Assembly: GCF_900177645.1 (NCBI RefSeq)
Contig: NZ_FXAO01000004.1
Location: 1 to 64,000 of the forward strand
DNA length: 64,000 nt
Reading direction: 5' to 3'
Source of the DNA: Arenibacter troitsensis
GTDB taxonomy: Bacteria > Bacteroidota > Bacteroidia > Flavobacteriales > Flavobacteriaceae
This document shows, in pieces, positions 44,893 to 54,389 of this stretch. Numbering within the stretch: position 1 is the stretch's first letter; every line of letters begins with the position of its first letter. Below the pieces are notes generated by a model, which had not been told where the DNA came from, did not search any database, and worked only from the letters and a program-made list of their open reading frames with translations. Position numbers and translations under genes: made by a program.

Positions 44893-45008
44893 ACGTTAGG
44901 TTAAATTTCGATTATGATTATAAATGCAAACACAAGTATTATTCTCTAAAACTTATTTTTAAATAATTTATTGTATAAAATTTGTTTTTATACCCTAAAT
45001 TTATTATT

Positions 45009-46166
45009 TCAATTAAACCCTTTTTTATAGGCTTTAAACCACCGCTCAGGAATATTTTGATTACATGCATCCAGATAATCCAATTCAGTGCATGGTAATA
45101 ACGCGGGTGAATTTGTTTTAGTATGTGAAGTTAAAATTGAAGGTACCTCTACCCACCATCTTTCGCTTAGATGGCTTTTGTAAAAGACGAGGGATTCATC
45201 CTCTGTAGGTACGGTATACTTGGTGAAGTCGTTACTATTACTATTGGGAGACTCTTGAATCCTAAAGTTTAGGCCCTCTATAAAATACCATATTATTTGG
45301 GCTACAAGTTGAAAGGCCTGATTACTGTTTTCGCATTCGTATATCCCAAAAACGGATACATTATCACTAATTCCGGCATATCTTGAAATGGCACAAATTT
45401 CCCGTCCATTAAATCCGTTCGGAGAAAAGTTTCTGGAGTACCCCATATCTGCCGCACGTATGGCACGTGCATCCAAACTTACCACATGTGCATTTCTAAG
45501 TACCGGTTCTGCTAAGGTTATATTGGAAATTAGCTCGCCCAACCTATAGGAATCAAAGAAAAGGCGCTCCATCAGGTCCATTTCTTCTTGGGAATTAAAA
45601 TAGCTTTGATAGCCTATATTGGAGAAATTAAAAAGATTGTTGGGTTTCTCGGTAATTATTTTACTCATATAGGAATGGGAAGAAATAAGGTCTTCGTCCA
45701 TCCCAAAGTCGAACCTACTATCTATAGACACTAGGTTAACCATATTTTTAAGACCGTCAAAAGCCCTATAAGTAGGATAGGTAATGTCTTGGGTTGCCCC
45801 AATAACAATAGGAATAATATTTTCTTCCAACAGGCCGGCAACTATTTCCTTGACCACAAAATAAGTGTCCTCTACGGTCTCGCCTTCCTCAATATCGCCC
45901 AGATCTATGATGGAGGAATTCCAGTTCCCCATCATTAAATTATACAACTGAAGTCTAATTTCGGAAATATCCAGGCGCTCCGGTTTTTTTTCAAAAGCAT
46001 TTCTAGATTCATTAACCCCCAGTATTGCCACACTTACATTTGCCAGCACCGGAAGACCATGCCGTGCAGTGTGCATATATATGTGTTTCCCCAATGCTTG
46101 GGCCGGAAGTAATTCGCAGTGGGCCAATACCCTATCACTAACGGGTACTAAAAAATCGAATGCCAT
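45009..46166 (-). CDS. Arginase-fold (formimidoylglutamase-like) protein with lost metal ligands
   Basis: The protein has 385 residues from the ATG at 46166, whose first base lies one base beyond the topA stop; an earlier ATG lies inside topA. The arginase/ureohydrolase fold is recognisable, but the manganese motifs are degenerate. The GGHD position reads GATQD (123-127), DAHxD reads DSRFD (149-153), and SxDxD reads SLDAR (230-234). Both ligand histidines and one aspartate are thus replaced, so hydrolase activity is doubtful. It sits between topA and gldK on the same strand. A link with gliding or T9SS is possible by position but unproven. Confidence 0.8.
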   Translation of the reverse strand: MAFDFLVPVSDRVLAHCELLPAQALGKHIYMHTARHGLPVLANVSVAILGVNESRNAFEKKPERLDISEIRLQLYNLMMGNWNSSIIDLGDIEEGETVEDTYFVVKEIVAGLLEENIIPIVIGATQDITYPTYRAFDGLKNMVNLVSIDSRFDFGMDEDLISSHSYMSKIITEKPNNLFNFSNIGYQSYFNSQEEMDLMERLFFDSYRLGELISNITLAEPVLRNAHVVSLDARAIRAADMGYSRNFSPNGFNGREICAISRYAGISDNVSVFGIYECENSNQAFQLVAQIIWYFIEGLNFRIQESPNSNSNDFTKYTVPTEDESLVFYKSHLSERWWVEVPSILTSHTKTNSPALLPCTELDYLDACNQNIPERWFKAYKKGFN

Positions 46167-46167
46167 A

Positions 46168-48657
46168 TTATTTTTTAGCCTTAGGTTTTGCTTTTGTTTT
46201 TTTCTTTGGTGTCTTTTTCTCAATTAATTCCTGGGCCTCCTTAAGGGAAATCTTGGTGGCATCCACATCCTTGGAGACCTCTACCTTAACCTTGCCCTTA
46301 ATTATGGTATGCCTTCCCCATCTTGCTTTCTCTATACGAATACCTTCTTCTGGCCATTCTTGGACCAATTTATCGATCTCCTTTTGTTTTTTGGCCTCTA
46401 TAATCTCTTCTATATCCTGTTTGGAAAGGCTATCAAAGTCATATTTTTTGCTCACATTAATAAACATTCCATCCCATTTAATAAATGGACCAAATCTTCC
46501 GACCCCTTTAGTAACCTCCTTATTCTCATACATGGCAATAGGGGCATCGGCCTGTTGTTTTTCCTTAATAAGTTCTACGGCCCTGTCCATATCTATTTCC
46601 ATGGCATTTTCATCCTTGCCCAAGGAGACAAACTTTTTACCAAACCTTATATAAGGACCAAAACGACCTACATTGGCTTCTACATCTTCCCCTTCATAAA
46701 CCCCAAGTTTTCTTGGCAATTTAAACAGGTCCATGGCTTCTTCGTAGCTGATGGTATTTAAAGACTGGTCTGGTAGCAGACTGGCAAACAATGGTTTTTC
46801 CTCGTCATCTACCGTACCAACCTGTACCATGGGCCCAAAACGGCCCAATCTAACCGAAACTTGTCTTCCCGTCTTTGGGTCGGTGCCCAAAATGCGCTCG
46901 CCACTGGCCCTATCCGCATTTTCCTCCACATCCAGGACTTTCGGGTGAAAATCCCCATAAAAATCCTTCAATACTTTTTGCCAATCCTCGTCGCCAGAAG
47001 CAATCTCATCAAAATCCTCTTCCACTTTGGCAGTGAAATGATAATCCAAAATTGTTTCGAAATGCCCTACCAAAAAGTCGGTCACAATTATTCCAATATC
47101 CGTTGGCACCAATTTCCCTTTGTCGGAGCCCACATTTTCTTTTAATTCTTTAGTTGTCAGCTTATCCGATTTAAGCAGAAGCTGTACATAATTTCTTTCC
47201 GTGCCCTCAATGGTTCCCTTTTCCACATAGCCTCTATTCTGAATAGTGGAAATAGTGGGTGCATAGGTAGACGGTCTTCCTATTCCAAGCTCTTCCAGTT
47301 TTTTAACCAAAGAAGCTTCTGTAAACCTATAGGGTGCCCTGGAAAAACGTTCTGTTGCCGTGATATAATTATTAAGGAGTTTTTCACCCTCTTTCATAGA
47401 TGGAAGCATTCCCTCCTGCTCTTCACTTATATCCTCCTCATCAGTACCTTCCAGATACACCTTCAGGAATCCGTCAAATTTAATCACTTCCCCATTGGCA
47501 GTAAATTCCTCCTTATGGGTATTGGCCTTTATTTTAACATTGGTGCGCTCCAATTCGGCATCACTCATTTGCGAAGCCAGGGTACGTTTCCAAATTAACT
47601 CGTACAATTTGGATTGATCCCTTTCCAAGGATGGTGATTGATTGGTCATCTCCGTTGGGCGGATGGCCTCATGGGCCTCCTGCGCCCCCTTGGATTTCCC
47701 TGTAAAATTTCTAACCTTACTGTATTCCTTACCGTAATTACTTATAATGGCATCCTTAGCTGCATCTATAGCATCCTGTGAAAGGTTTACGCTATCCGTT
47801 CTCATATAAGTTATTAACCCAGCCTCATATAAGCGTTGTGCCACTTGCATGGTCCTTGAAACTGAAAAATACAATTTCCTGGAAGCTTCCTGCTGCAATG
47901 TTGAAGTTGTAAATGGTGCTGCGGGCGATTTTTTGGCAGGTTTTTTATCTAGGCTGGCTACCGAAAAATTCGCTCCAATATTTTCCTTTAAGAAAGCTTC
48001 TGCCTCTTTCCGGCTGGCATAGGTCTTGCTTAACTTGGCCGTAAAAATACTACCCTCATTGGTTTTAAACTCGGCCGATATCCTAAAAGCCGCTTCCGGA
48101 TTAAAAGCTTCAATTTCCCGTTCCCTTTCTACTATTAATCTCACCGCAACGGATTGAACCCTACCCGCAGATAAACCGGGTTTAATTTTTTTCCACAAGA
48201 CCGGGGAAAGTTCGTATCCCACCAATCTATCCAAAATCCGCCTTGCCTGTTGGGCGTTCACCAAATCATAATTAATTTCCCGGGGATTTTCAATGGCCTT
48301 TTGAATGGCAGATTTGGTAATTGAGTTAAAAACTATCCGTTTTGTTTTGTTCTTGTCCAATTTCAATTCCTCTGCCAAGTGCCAGGAAATTGCCTCCCCT
48401 TCACGGTCTTCATCACTTGCAAGCCATATCGTATCCGCTTTGTCCGCCAAATCCTTAAGCTTTTTAACAAGGGCCTTTTTATCCTTGTCAACAATATATT
48501 TAGGGGCAAATTTATTGTCCACATCCACTCCCAATTCTTTGGAAGGCAAATCGGCAATATGGCCAAAACTGGACTCTACCTTATATTCCTTTCCTAAAAA
48601 TTTTTCAATTGTTTTTGCTTTAGCCGGGGACTCTACGATTACTAAATTCTTTGCCAT
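46168..48657 (-). CDS. topA: DNA topoisomerase I (type IA)
   Basis: This 829-residue enzyme relaxes negatively supercoiled DNA through a single-strand break. The TOPRIM domain begins at the start (LVIVESPAKAKTIEKFLG) and holds the acidic DEDREGEAISWHLAE motif. The active-site tyrosine is in GLITYMRTDSVNLS. In place of C-terminal zinc fingers it has several GRFGPYI/VQVG-type repeats and a lysine-rich tail (TPKKKTKAKPKAKK), as is usual in Bacteroidota. It is followed, one base off, by the arginase-fold gene. A TACTTTTG box and an 11-bp inverted repeat lie just upstream. Confidence 0.97.
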   Translation of the reverse strand: MAKNLVIVESPAKAKTIEKFLGKEYKVESSFGHIADLPSKELGVDVDNKFAPKYIVDKDKKALVKKLKDLADKADTIWLASDEDREGEAISWHLAEELKLDKNKTKRIVFNSITKSAIQKAIENPREINYDLVNAQQARRILDRLVGYELSPVLWKKIKPGLSAGRVQSVAVRLIVEREREIEAFNPEAAFRISAEFKTNEGSIFTAKLSKTYASRKEAEAFLKENIGANFSVASLDKKPAKKSPAAPFTTSTLQQEASRKLYFSVSRTMQVAQRLYEAGLITYMRTDSVNLSQDAIDAAKDAIISNYGKEYSKVRNFTGKSKGAQEAHEAIRPTEMTNQSPSLERDQSKLYELIWKRTLASQMSDAELERTNVKIKANTHKEEFTANGEVIKFDGFLKVYLEGTDEEDISEEQEGMLPSMKEGEKLLNNYITATERFSRAPYRFTEASLVKKLEELGIGRPSTYAPTISTIQNRGYVEKGTIEGTERNYVQLLLKSDKLTTKELKENVGSDKGKLVPTDIGIIVTDFLVGHFETILDYHFTAKVEEDFDEIASGDEDWQKVLKDFYGDFHPKVLDVEENADRASGERILGTDPKTGRQVSVRLGRFGPMVQVGTVDDEEKPLFASLLPDQSLNTISYEEAMDLFKLPRKLGVYEGEDVEANVGRFGPYIRFGKKFVSLGKDENAMEIDMDRAVELIKEKQQADAPIAMYENKEVTKGVGRFGPFIKWDGMFINVSKKYDFDSLSKQDIEEIIEAKKQKEIDKLVQEWPEEGIRIEKARWGRHTIIKGKVKVEVSKDVDATKISLKEAQELIEKKTPKKKTKAKPKAKK

Positions 48658-48669
48658 TAACTAGTTTTT

Positions 48670-48724
48670 GGTGACACAAAAGTATATCAAAATTTTTATT
48701 TAATGGATTTTCATTTGTGTCACC
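48670..48724 (-). promoter_or_regulatory. topA: topA promoter region with 11-bp inverted repeat
   Basis: GGTGACACAAA at 48670-48680 and TTTGTGTCACC at 48714-48724 form a perfect inverted repeat with a 33-bp spacer. On the minus strand the arm nearer the gene overlaps TACTTTTG (48677-48684), an exact TAnnTTTG match 20 bp before the topA start. The arrangement looks like an operator spanning the promoter. Confidence 0.4.
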
Positions 48725-48729
48725 ATAAA

Positions 48730-48757
48730 AAAACACCCCTATTTTAAGGGGTGTTTT
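48730..48757 (-). terminator. Rho-independent terminator of the LVIVD gene
   Basis: An 11-bp stem (AAAACACCCCT and AGGGGTGTTTT) has a 6-base loop. Seven T residues end it on the minus strand. It lies 17 bp past the LVIVD stop codon and separates that gene from topA. Confidence 0.9.
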
Positions 48758-48774
48758 AATCCAATTCATGGAAA

Positions 48775-50022
48775 TTAATCAAGCTTAAATGTACTAAGCA
48801 GCTTTATTTTGTTCTCCAGATATTCATATTGATATAGGACTTCTTCCCCTATCATCAATAAATTATCCTCTAAGGGAATAACATCAAAGGTATCTATATC
48901 CTTAAAGTGGTTAAGTTGCACTAAATTCTGAACGTTGGACTTATCATAGACCTTAAGACCTGAAGACCCATCGCACACAAATAGTTTTTCATCCTTTACC
49001 CCCAGACCATAAGGACCGTCCATAGGATAAGTCTTTACCAATTCTGGGTTGGTAATATCCGAAATGTCAACTATAAAAAGTCCACTCTCCGTGGCACCGC
49101 ACATATTGCCGCCCCTTAAGGTAACATAGGCATAATCCCCATCAACCACAACAGGGTCACAGGCCGTACCGTGTTCAAATTCGGAAATCAAGCTAGGAGT
49201 GGCCGGGGAGGAAATATCATAGATATACATCCCTCTCATACTACCTAAAAACAATTGATCTCCCCTGTTAAAAATGGTTTCAATGTCAAAACCGGCATAA
49301 ACGTCATCCAGATCTTTGGGGTTTTCCAGATCTTCAATATTAAATACATTTATATTGTGACTGTCCACAGCATATAAATAATCATTTACGATCTTAAAGC
49401 GTGCCAAGGATCCTCCCTGACCTGTTGGAGTGAAATTCTGGGCGGCATTGGCCAGCATTACATCAAATTCACGTGAAAAATCTACCTGAACTTCTTCTAT
49501 TAACCTTCTCTCCTTAACGGTTTCCCATCCGATCACAATATCATTTTCATAATCTATATCCTGCCACTCATAAATATCTACTTCAAAAGGAAAGATCACG
49601 TTGTCCCTAAGAACATTTTCCAAGCGATTTATTGTTTTAACATTATTGATATCCGATATATCGAGTACGATCAAATCCGTGATACTATCCGCATATAGGT
49701 AATTGCCTTTAACAGAAACGTCCACGTTGCCCGGAATTTTTATAAACGCTATTTTTTTTGGTGCTTTGGGGTCGGAATTATCTATGACATGTACCCCTTT
49801 ATATTTATCATTTACAAATATATAATCGCCATAAATATAAATTTTGCCGGATTCATCCACGGGCACAGGAGCTATGACATCTATAGCCGCTTTAAAATCG
49901 GCCTTACTCATCTTTAAAGGTTTGGCCACCAGGTACTCCGCATATTTACCGTCGTCGTCTTCATTACAGGAGACAAAGCCAAGGGAAGTAAACATAAACA
50001 TTAGTAGTATTATCCTTATCAT
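48775..50022 (-). CDS. LVIVD repeat beta-propeller lipoprotein
   Basis: This 415-residue protein has a lipoprotein-like signal (SLGFVSC, Cys at about 19). A series of LVIVD repeats follows (IYGDYIFVNDKYKGVHVIDNSDP, YLYADSITDLIVLDISDINN, YAYVTLRGGN..LFIVDISDITNP), which predict a beta-propeller. Such proteins sit on the outer membrane or surface, and their ligands are unknown. It has its own terminator. Upstream is a 156-bp divergent region shared with miaB. Confidence 0.87.
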   Translation of the reverse strand: MIRIILLMFMFTSLGFVSCNEDDDGKYAEYLVAKPLKMSKADFKAAIDVIAPVPVDESGKIYIYGDYIFVNDKYKGVHVIDNSDPKAPKKIAFIKIPGNVDVSVKGNYLYADSITDLIVLDISDINNVKTINRLENVLRDNVIFPFEVDIYEWQDIDYENDIVIGWETVKERRLIEEVQVDFSREFDVMLANAAQNFTPTGQGGSLARFKIVNDYLYAVDSHNINVFNIEDLENPKDLDDVYAGFDIETIFNRGDQLFLGSMRGMYIYDISSPATPSLISEFEHGTACDPVVVDGDYAYVTLRGGNMCGATESGLFIVDISDITNPELVKTYPMDGPYGLGVKDEKLFVCDGSSGLKVYDKSNVQNLVQLNHFKDIDTFDVIPLEDNLLMIGEEVLYQYEYLENKIKLLSTFKLD

Positions 50023-50135
50023 AACAATATAAATTTACGGGTTTACCAATAGACAGATGCCCCTTAGCCCAAAAAGTTGCGTTCTTTTTTGATAAATATT
50101 TAACTGTCAATATGTCATATTTAGCTATATAATAC

Positions 50136-50143
50136 TATCTTTG
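50136..50143 (+). promoter_or_regulatory. -7 promoter box for miaB
   Basis: TATCTTTG is an exact TAnnTTTG match 35 bp upstream of the miaB start in the divergent intergenic region. No clear -33 element is seen at the normal spacing. Confidence 0.42.
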
Positions 50144-50178
50144 CACACTCTTAAAGATGAGGTTGAATACATAATAAA

Positions 50179-51624
50179 ATGGAGAAGATTATAGATGAAT
50201 CCGTACAAGGAACCACCATAACCCTTGCGGATAAAGAAAACAGCACAAGAAAACTATACATAGAAAGCTATGGCTGTGCCATGAATTTTTCGGATAGTGA
50301 AATTGTTGCCTCCATACTATCCAATGAAGGCTTTAGTACTACACAGAAATTGGAAGATGCAGATCTTGTTTTGGTCAACACCTGTTCCATCCGGGAAAAG
50401 GCAGAGCTCACCATTCGCAAGAGATTGGAAAAATTCAATGCCGTAAAACGGCACAGACCACACATGAAGGTAGGGGTACTGGGATGTATGGCCGAAAGGC
50501 TAAAAACCAAATTGCTGGAAGAAGAAAAAATAGTGGATATGGTGGTTGGCCCGGACGCCTATAAGGATTTGCCCAATCTTATTCAAGAGGTGGACGATGG
50601 AAGAAATGCAGTAAACGTAATCCTATCCAAAGAAGAAACCTATGGGGATATTGCGCCGGTACGCCTTAACACCAATGGTGTAACCGCCTTTGTATCCATT
50701 ACCCGCGGATGCGACAATATGTGTACCTTTTGCGTAGTGCCCTTTACACGGGGGCGGGAACGCAGTAGGGATCCACAATCCATACTACAGGAAGTAAACG
50801 ACCTTGCCGATAAAGGATATAAGGAGATTACCCTCTTGGGGCAAAATGTGGACAGCTATCTCTGGTATGGTGGCGGATTAAAAAAAGGGTTCGAAAAAGC
50901 ATCGGAAATGCAAAAAGCCACAGCTGTTGATTTCGCCAACCTTTTGGAAATGGTGGCGTTGGCCCAACCAAGAATACGTATTCGATTCTCTACCTCCAAT
51001 CCGCAGGACATGACCTTGGACGTGATCAGAGTAGTAGCAAAATATCCCAACATTTGTAATTACATCCATTTACCAGTACAAAGTGGAAGCAATAGAATCT
51101 TAAAGGAAATGAATAGATTGCATACCAGGGAAGAGTATCTTGAACTGGTTAAAAATATCAAGCAAATTATTCCAGATTGCAGTATTTCCCAGGATATGAT
51201 CACCGGCTTCCCCTCCGAAACCGAAGAGGACCATCAGGACACCCTCGCCCTTATGAAGGAAATACAATATGACTATGGCTATATGTACGCCTATTCCGAA
51301 AGGCCAGGGACGGCTGCAGCCCGGAATATGGAAGATAACGTACCACAAGAGGTTAAAAACAGGAGATTGACCGAAATCATTGACCTTCAAAGGGAACACA
51401 GTTATATTAGGAGCAAGCAGCAACTTGGAAAAACTGTAGAAGTTTTGATAGAGGGAACTTCCAAAAAATCGGACAAGGATTGGATGGGAAGAAACTCCCA
51501 AAGCTTTGTAGTGGTATTTCCAAAGGAAAACTATAAAATTGGTGATTTTGTGAATGTCGAAATTACCGATTGCACCTCCGGCACCTTAATAGGTAGACCG
51601 ATGGGACTATCCAATAACAATTAA
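50179..51624 (+). CDS. miaB: tRNA-2-methylthio-N6-dimethylallyladenosine synthase MiaB
   Basis: This 481-residue radical-SAM methylthiotransferase converts i6A37 to ms2i6A37 in tRNAs that read codons starting with U. The N-terminal UPF0004 domain has the auxiliary-cluster cysteines in [21 protein letters not shown] and GCMAERLK. The radical-SAM motif is CDNMCTFC, and a TRAM domain ends the protein ([19 protein letters not shown]). The length is typical. It starts the plus-strand string miaB, sigma-54 activator, lptE, a hypothetical gene and secG, with a 3-bp gap to the next gene. Confidence 0.97.
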   Translation: MEKIIDESVQGTTITLADKENSTRKLYIESYGCAMNFSDSEIVASILSNEGFSTTQKLEDADLVLVNTCSIREKAELTIRKRLEKFNAVKRHRPHMKVGVLGCMAERLKTKLLEEEKIVDMVVGPDAYKDLPNLIQEVDDGRNAVNVILSKEETYGDIAPVRLNTNGVTAFVSITRGCDNMCTFCVVPFTRGRERSRDPQSILQEVNDLADKGYKEITLLGQNVDSYLWYGGGLKKGFEKASEMQKATAVDFANLLEMVALAQPRIRIRFSTSNPQDMTLDVIRVVAKYPNICNYIHLPVQSGSNRILKEMNRLHTREEYLELVKNIKQIIPDCSISQDMITGFPSETEEDHQDTLALMKEIQYDYGYMYAYSERPGTAAARNMEDNVPQEVKNRRLTEIIDLQREHSYIRSKQQLGKTVEVLIEGTSKKSDKDWMGRNSQSFVVVFPKENYKIGDFVNVEITDCTSGTLIGRPMGLSNNN

Positions 51625-51627
51625 ACA

Positions 51628-52899
51628 ATGGAATCTATTCAATCAATAAAACAGCGCTTTGAAATCATTGGCAATGATGTAAAACTTAATCGTGCCATTG
51701 AAAAGGCCATTCAGGTGGCTCCTACGGACATCTCCGTATTGGTTACGGGTGAAAGCGGTGTTGGCAAGGAGGCCATTCCAAAAATAATACACTCCCTTTC
51801 GCATAGAAAACATGCCAAATACATTGCGGTCAACTGTGGGGCAATCCCTGAAGGCACCATAGACAGTGAACTATTTGGTCACGAAAAAGGAGCTTTTACC
51901 GGCGCTACTGCTACCCGAAGTGGATATTTTGAGGTAGCCGATGGGGGTACCATTTTTTTGGATGAGGTTGGGGAACTTCCGCTAACCACCCAAGTCCGTC
52001 TCTTAAGGGTTTTGGAAAATGGGGAATTTTTAAAAGTAGGCTCTTCCCAAGTCCAAAAAACAGATGTTAGAATAGTGGCCGCCACCAATGTCAATATGTT
52101 CGAGGCCATAAAAAAGGAAAAATTTAGGGAAGACCTGTATTATCGCCTAAGTACAGTAGAAATCAACATCCCCCCCTTGCGGGAGCGCAAGGAGGACATC
52201 CATTTATTGTTCCGCAAATTTGCATCGGATTTTGGACAGAAATATAAAATGCCCACTATTCGTTTGGATGACGATGCCGTGCAACTGCTTTTAAAGTACA
52301 GATGGCCTGGAAACATTAGGCAGTTAAGAAATATCGCGGAACAAATTTCAGTATTGGAGGAAAGTAGACTTATTAGCTTGGCCACCCTGAACAGTTACCT
52401 GCCCAATTCAAGTAGCAGCAACTTGCCAGCCATTGTTGGAAAGGAAAAAAAAGAAGGCGACTTTAGTACGGAAAGGGAGATATTGTACAAGGTGCTATTT
52501 GATATGAAGGGCGACTTGAACGATCTTAAGAAATTAACATTGGAGCTGCTTAAACACAACGACAGCGAGAAAGTACAGGAAGAGAATGAAAATCTTATCA
52601 GAAAAATCTATGGGGATAACGAGGAGGAATATACGGAACAAGAGGATAGTCCCAGTGAAATTTTGCAACTTCCGGAACCCTATATAGAAAAACCCATTGT
52701 TAAATCTGCCCAACAAGAGGACAAGTACCATTTTGCGGAGGAAATACAAGAGGAAGAAACGCTATCTTTACAGGACAAGGAAATAGAACTCATTAAAAAA
52801 TCCTTGGAACGAAACAAAGGAAAAAGAAAGGCTGCTTCTGCGGAGTTGGGCATCTCTGAACGAACACTGTACAGAAAAATAAAACAGTACGACCTTTAA
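51628..52899 (+). CDS. Sigma-54 activator without sensory domain
   Basis: This 423-residue enhancer-binding protein has no receiver or other N-terminal sensor. The AAA+ domain starts almost at once, with Walker A GESGVGKE at 41-48, a canonical GAFTGA loop at 88-93 and GGTIFLDEVGEL Walker B. A long acidic linker (about 270-380) leads to a Fis-type helix-turn-helix (KAASAELGISERTLYRKIK). Lacking a sensor, it is likely controlled by level, by the linker or by a partner. It is fixed between miaB and lptE in this group of bacteria. Targets are unknown; envelope genes are an inference from position. Confidence 0.93.
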   Translation: MESIQSIKQRFEIIGNDVKLNRAIEKAIQVAPTDISVLVTGESGVGKEAIPKIIHSLSHRKHAKYIAVNCGAIPEGTIDSELFGHEKGAFTGATATRSGYFEVADGGTIFLDEVGELPLTTQVRLLRVLENGEFLKVGSSQVQKTDVRIVAATNVNMFEAIKKEKFREDLYYRLSTVEINIPPLRERKEDIHLLFRKFASDFGQKYKMPTIRLDDDAVQLLLKYRWPGNIRQLRNIAEQISVLEESRLISLATLNSYLPNSSSSNLPAIVGKEKKEGDFSTEREILYKVLFDMKGDLNDLKKLTLELLKHNDSEKVQEENENLIRKIYGDNEEEYTEQEDSPSEILQLPEPYIEKPIVKSAQQEDKYHFAEEIQEEETLSLQDKEIELIKKSLERNKGKRKAASAELGISERTLYRKIKQYDL

Positions 52900-52900
52900 A

Positions 52901-52925
52901 AGTAGTCAGTAGTCAGTAGTCAGTA
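52901..52925. repeat. 7-bp tandem repeat (AGTAGTC) upstream of lptE
   Basis: Three full and one partial copy of AGTAGTC lie immediately after the activator stop codon and 22 bp before the lptE start. Such short repeats can change length by slippage. The position could affect translation spacing or co-transcription of lptE. Confidence 0.8.
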
Positions 52926-52946
52926 AAAAAATACAAAAAGAAATTA

Positions 52947-53465
52947 ATGATCAAGAGTAGACATATTGTTTTAATGCTGGCACTAGTGGTAGGCATTTCC
53001 AGTTGTGGGATTTACAACTTTACAGGGGGTGATGTGGGAACCGCAAAAACCTTTCAGGTAAATTATTTTCAAAATTACGCTTCCCAGAATCCAGGATCTA
53101 CCTTTGAACCGGGAATGGACAGGGATTTTACCCTGGCCCTACAGGATCTGATATTGAACCAGACTAGTTTGGACCTAGTTAAATCCAATGGGGATTTATT
53201 GTACGAAGGTGAAATTGTAGAGTACAGAATTTCACCTATGACGGCCACCTCCCAACAAACAGCGGCGCAAAACAGGCTGAGTATTGGTGTAAACGTAAGG
53301 TTCTTTAACAACACCAAAGAGGATGTGGACTTTGAACAACGATTTTCCTTCTTCTACGACTATCCCGCCAATTCCCAATTGGCCAGTGTTAAGGATGAAG
53401 CCCATCAAGTCATATTTGAACGTATTACCCAGGACATTTTTAATAAATCATTGGCAGATTGGTAA
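52947..53465 (+). CDS. lptE: LptE-like LPS-assembly lipoprotein
   Basis: This 172-residue lipoprotein has lipobox VGISSC, Cys20. The body matches the Bacteroidota LptE family: SCGIYNFTGG, then FQVNYFQNYASQNPGS, a DFTLALQDLILNQTSLDLV helix and the VEYRISPM strand. LptE plugs the LptD barrel and helps insert lipopolysaccharide at the outer membrane. It follows the sigma-54 activator by 47 bp, with the 7-bp repeat between, and precedes a conserved hypothetical gene by 3 bp. Confidence 0.9.
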   Translation: MIKSRHIVLMLALVVGISSCGIYNFTGGDVGTAKTFQVNYFQNYASQNPGSTFEPGMDRDFTLALQDLILNQTSLDLVKSNGDLLYEGEIVEYRISPMTATSQQTAAQNRLSIGVNVRFFNNTKEDVDFEQRFSFFYDYPANSQLASVKDEAHQVIFERITQDIFNKSLADW

Positions 53466-53468
53466 TCT

Positions 53469-54386
53469 ATGAACGTACAGGACTTTACATATCTATTACA
53501 AAATCCTGATGAGGTGGTTTCCCCTGTGCAGACCAATCAACTGGAAGATGTTCTATCAGAGTACCCTTACTTCCAGGCGGCAAGGGCCATGCATTTAAAA
53601 GGGCTTAAGAACCTCAACAGTTTTAAATACAACAATGCCCTTAAACTAACCGCCGCCTATACAGCGGACAGGGATATTCTTTTCGATTTTATAACTTCGG
53701 TAGACTTTTTACAAAATACCATCGCCGATTCAATTTTAGGAAAATCCACCACCTTAAATGATACCCCAACTATTTCCGAAGAAATAGTATCTGAATTCAA
53801 TAAGGACAGTGCACTTATAGAAGAATCGGATGACGAACCCTTACCAAGGACTGTCAAGGATGCAGATAATATTTTGGACCCCTCACTTTTTTCCTCCAAG
53901 GACCCAAAAATAGACCAATCTATATCGGAGAATAAAAAAAAAGCTGAAGAGACACTGGAAATCGGGAAACCCTTAAATTTCACCAAAAAAGAAAAATATT
54001 CCTTTGGGGAATGGTTACAACTAACCTCACATAAACCAGCAAAACCCAAAACCAACCAAAAAGAAGCAACCAATACCGAGGCAAAACCTACCCCCAAGCA
54101 AGACAAGCTAAAAAAGAAAAAATTTGATCTGATCGATAAGTTCATTGAAACCAATCCCAAAATTGTACCCAAGGAAAACACGGTAAAAGTAACAATCAAG
54201 GACTCCCTGAGCTTCGACAAAAATGAATTGATGACGGCCACTTTGGCCAAGGTATATTTGGAACAAAAGAAGTACAAAAAGGCTATTCAGGCCTATAAAA
54301 TTTTAAGTTTGAAATATCCAGAAAAAAGTAGTTTCTTTGCAGACCGAATTAAAGCGGTAGAAAAGATACAACAAGAAAATAATTAA
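53469..54386 (+). CDS. Conserved flavobacterial protein, TPR-like C-terminus
   Basis: I do not recognise a named function for this 305-residue protein. The N-terminal part (LQNPDEVVSPVQTNQLEDVLSEYPYFQAARAMHLKGLK) is helical and looks like a conserved scaffold. The middle (about 100-240) is low in complexity, acidic then lysine-rich. The end (about 255-300; LATLAKVYLEQKKYKKAIQAYKILSLKYP) is one clear TPR-like helix pair. No signal peptide or membrane segment is seen. It lies between lptE and secG with 3-bp gaps, so it belongs to the envelope/secretion operon and may act as an adaptor there. Confidence 0.8.
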   Translation: MNVQDFTYLLQNPDEVVSPVQTNQLEDVLSEYPYFQAARAMHLKGLKNLNSFKYNNALKLTAAYTADRDILFDFITSVDFLQNTIADSILGKSTTLNDTPTISEEIVSEFNKDSALIEESDDEPLPRTVKDADNILDPSLFSSKDPKIDQSISENKKKAEETLEIGKPLNFTKKEKYSFGEWLQLTSHKPAKPKTNQKEATNTEAKPTPKQDKLKKKKFDLIDKFIETNPKIVPKENTVKVTIKDSLSFDKNELMTATLAKVYLEQKKYKKAIQAYKILSLKYPEKSSFFADRIKAVEKIQQENN

Positions 54387-54389
54387 ATA

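Noticed and set aside
44973-44993. Terminator between the arginase-fold gene and gldK
   Set aside because: The 8-bp AT-only inverted repeat has no T tract and low predicted stability.
52901-52925. CRISPR-like array
   Set aside because: Units are 7 bp with no spacers; it is a simple tandem repeat.
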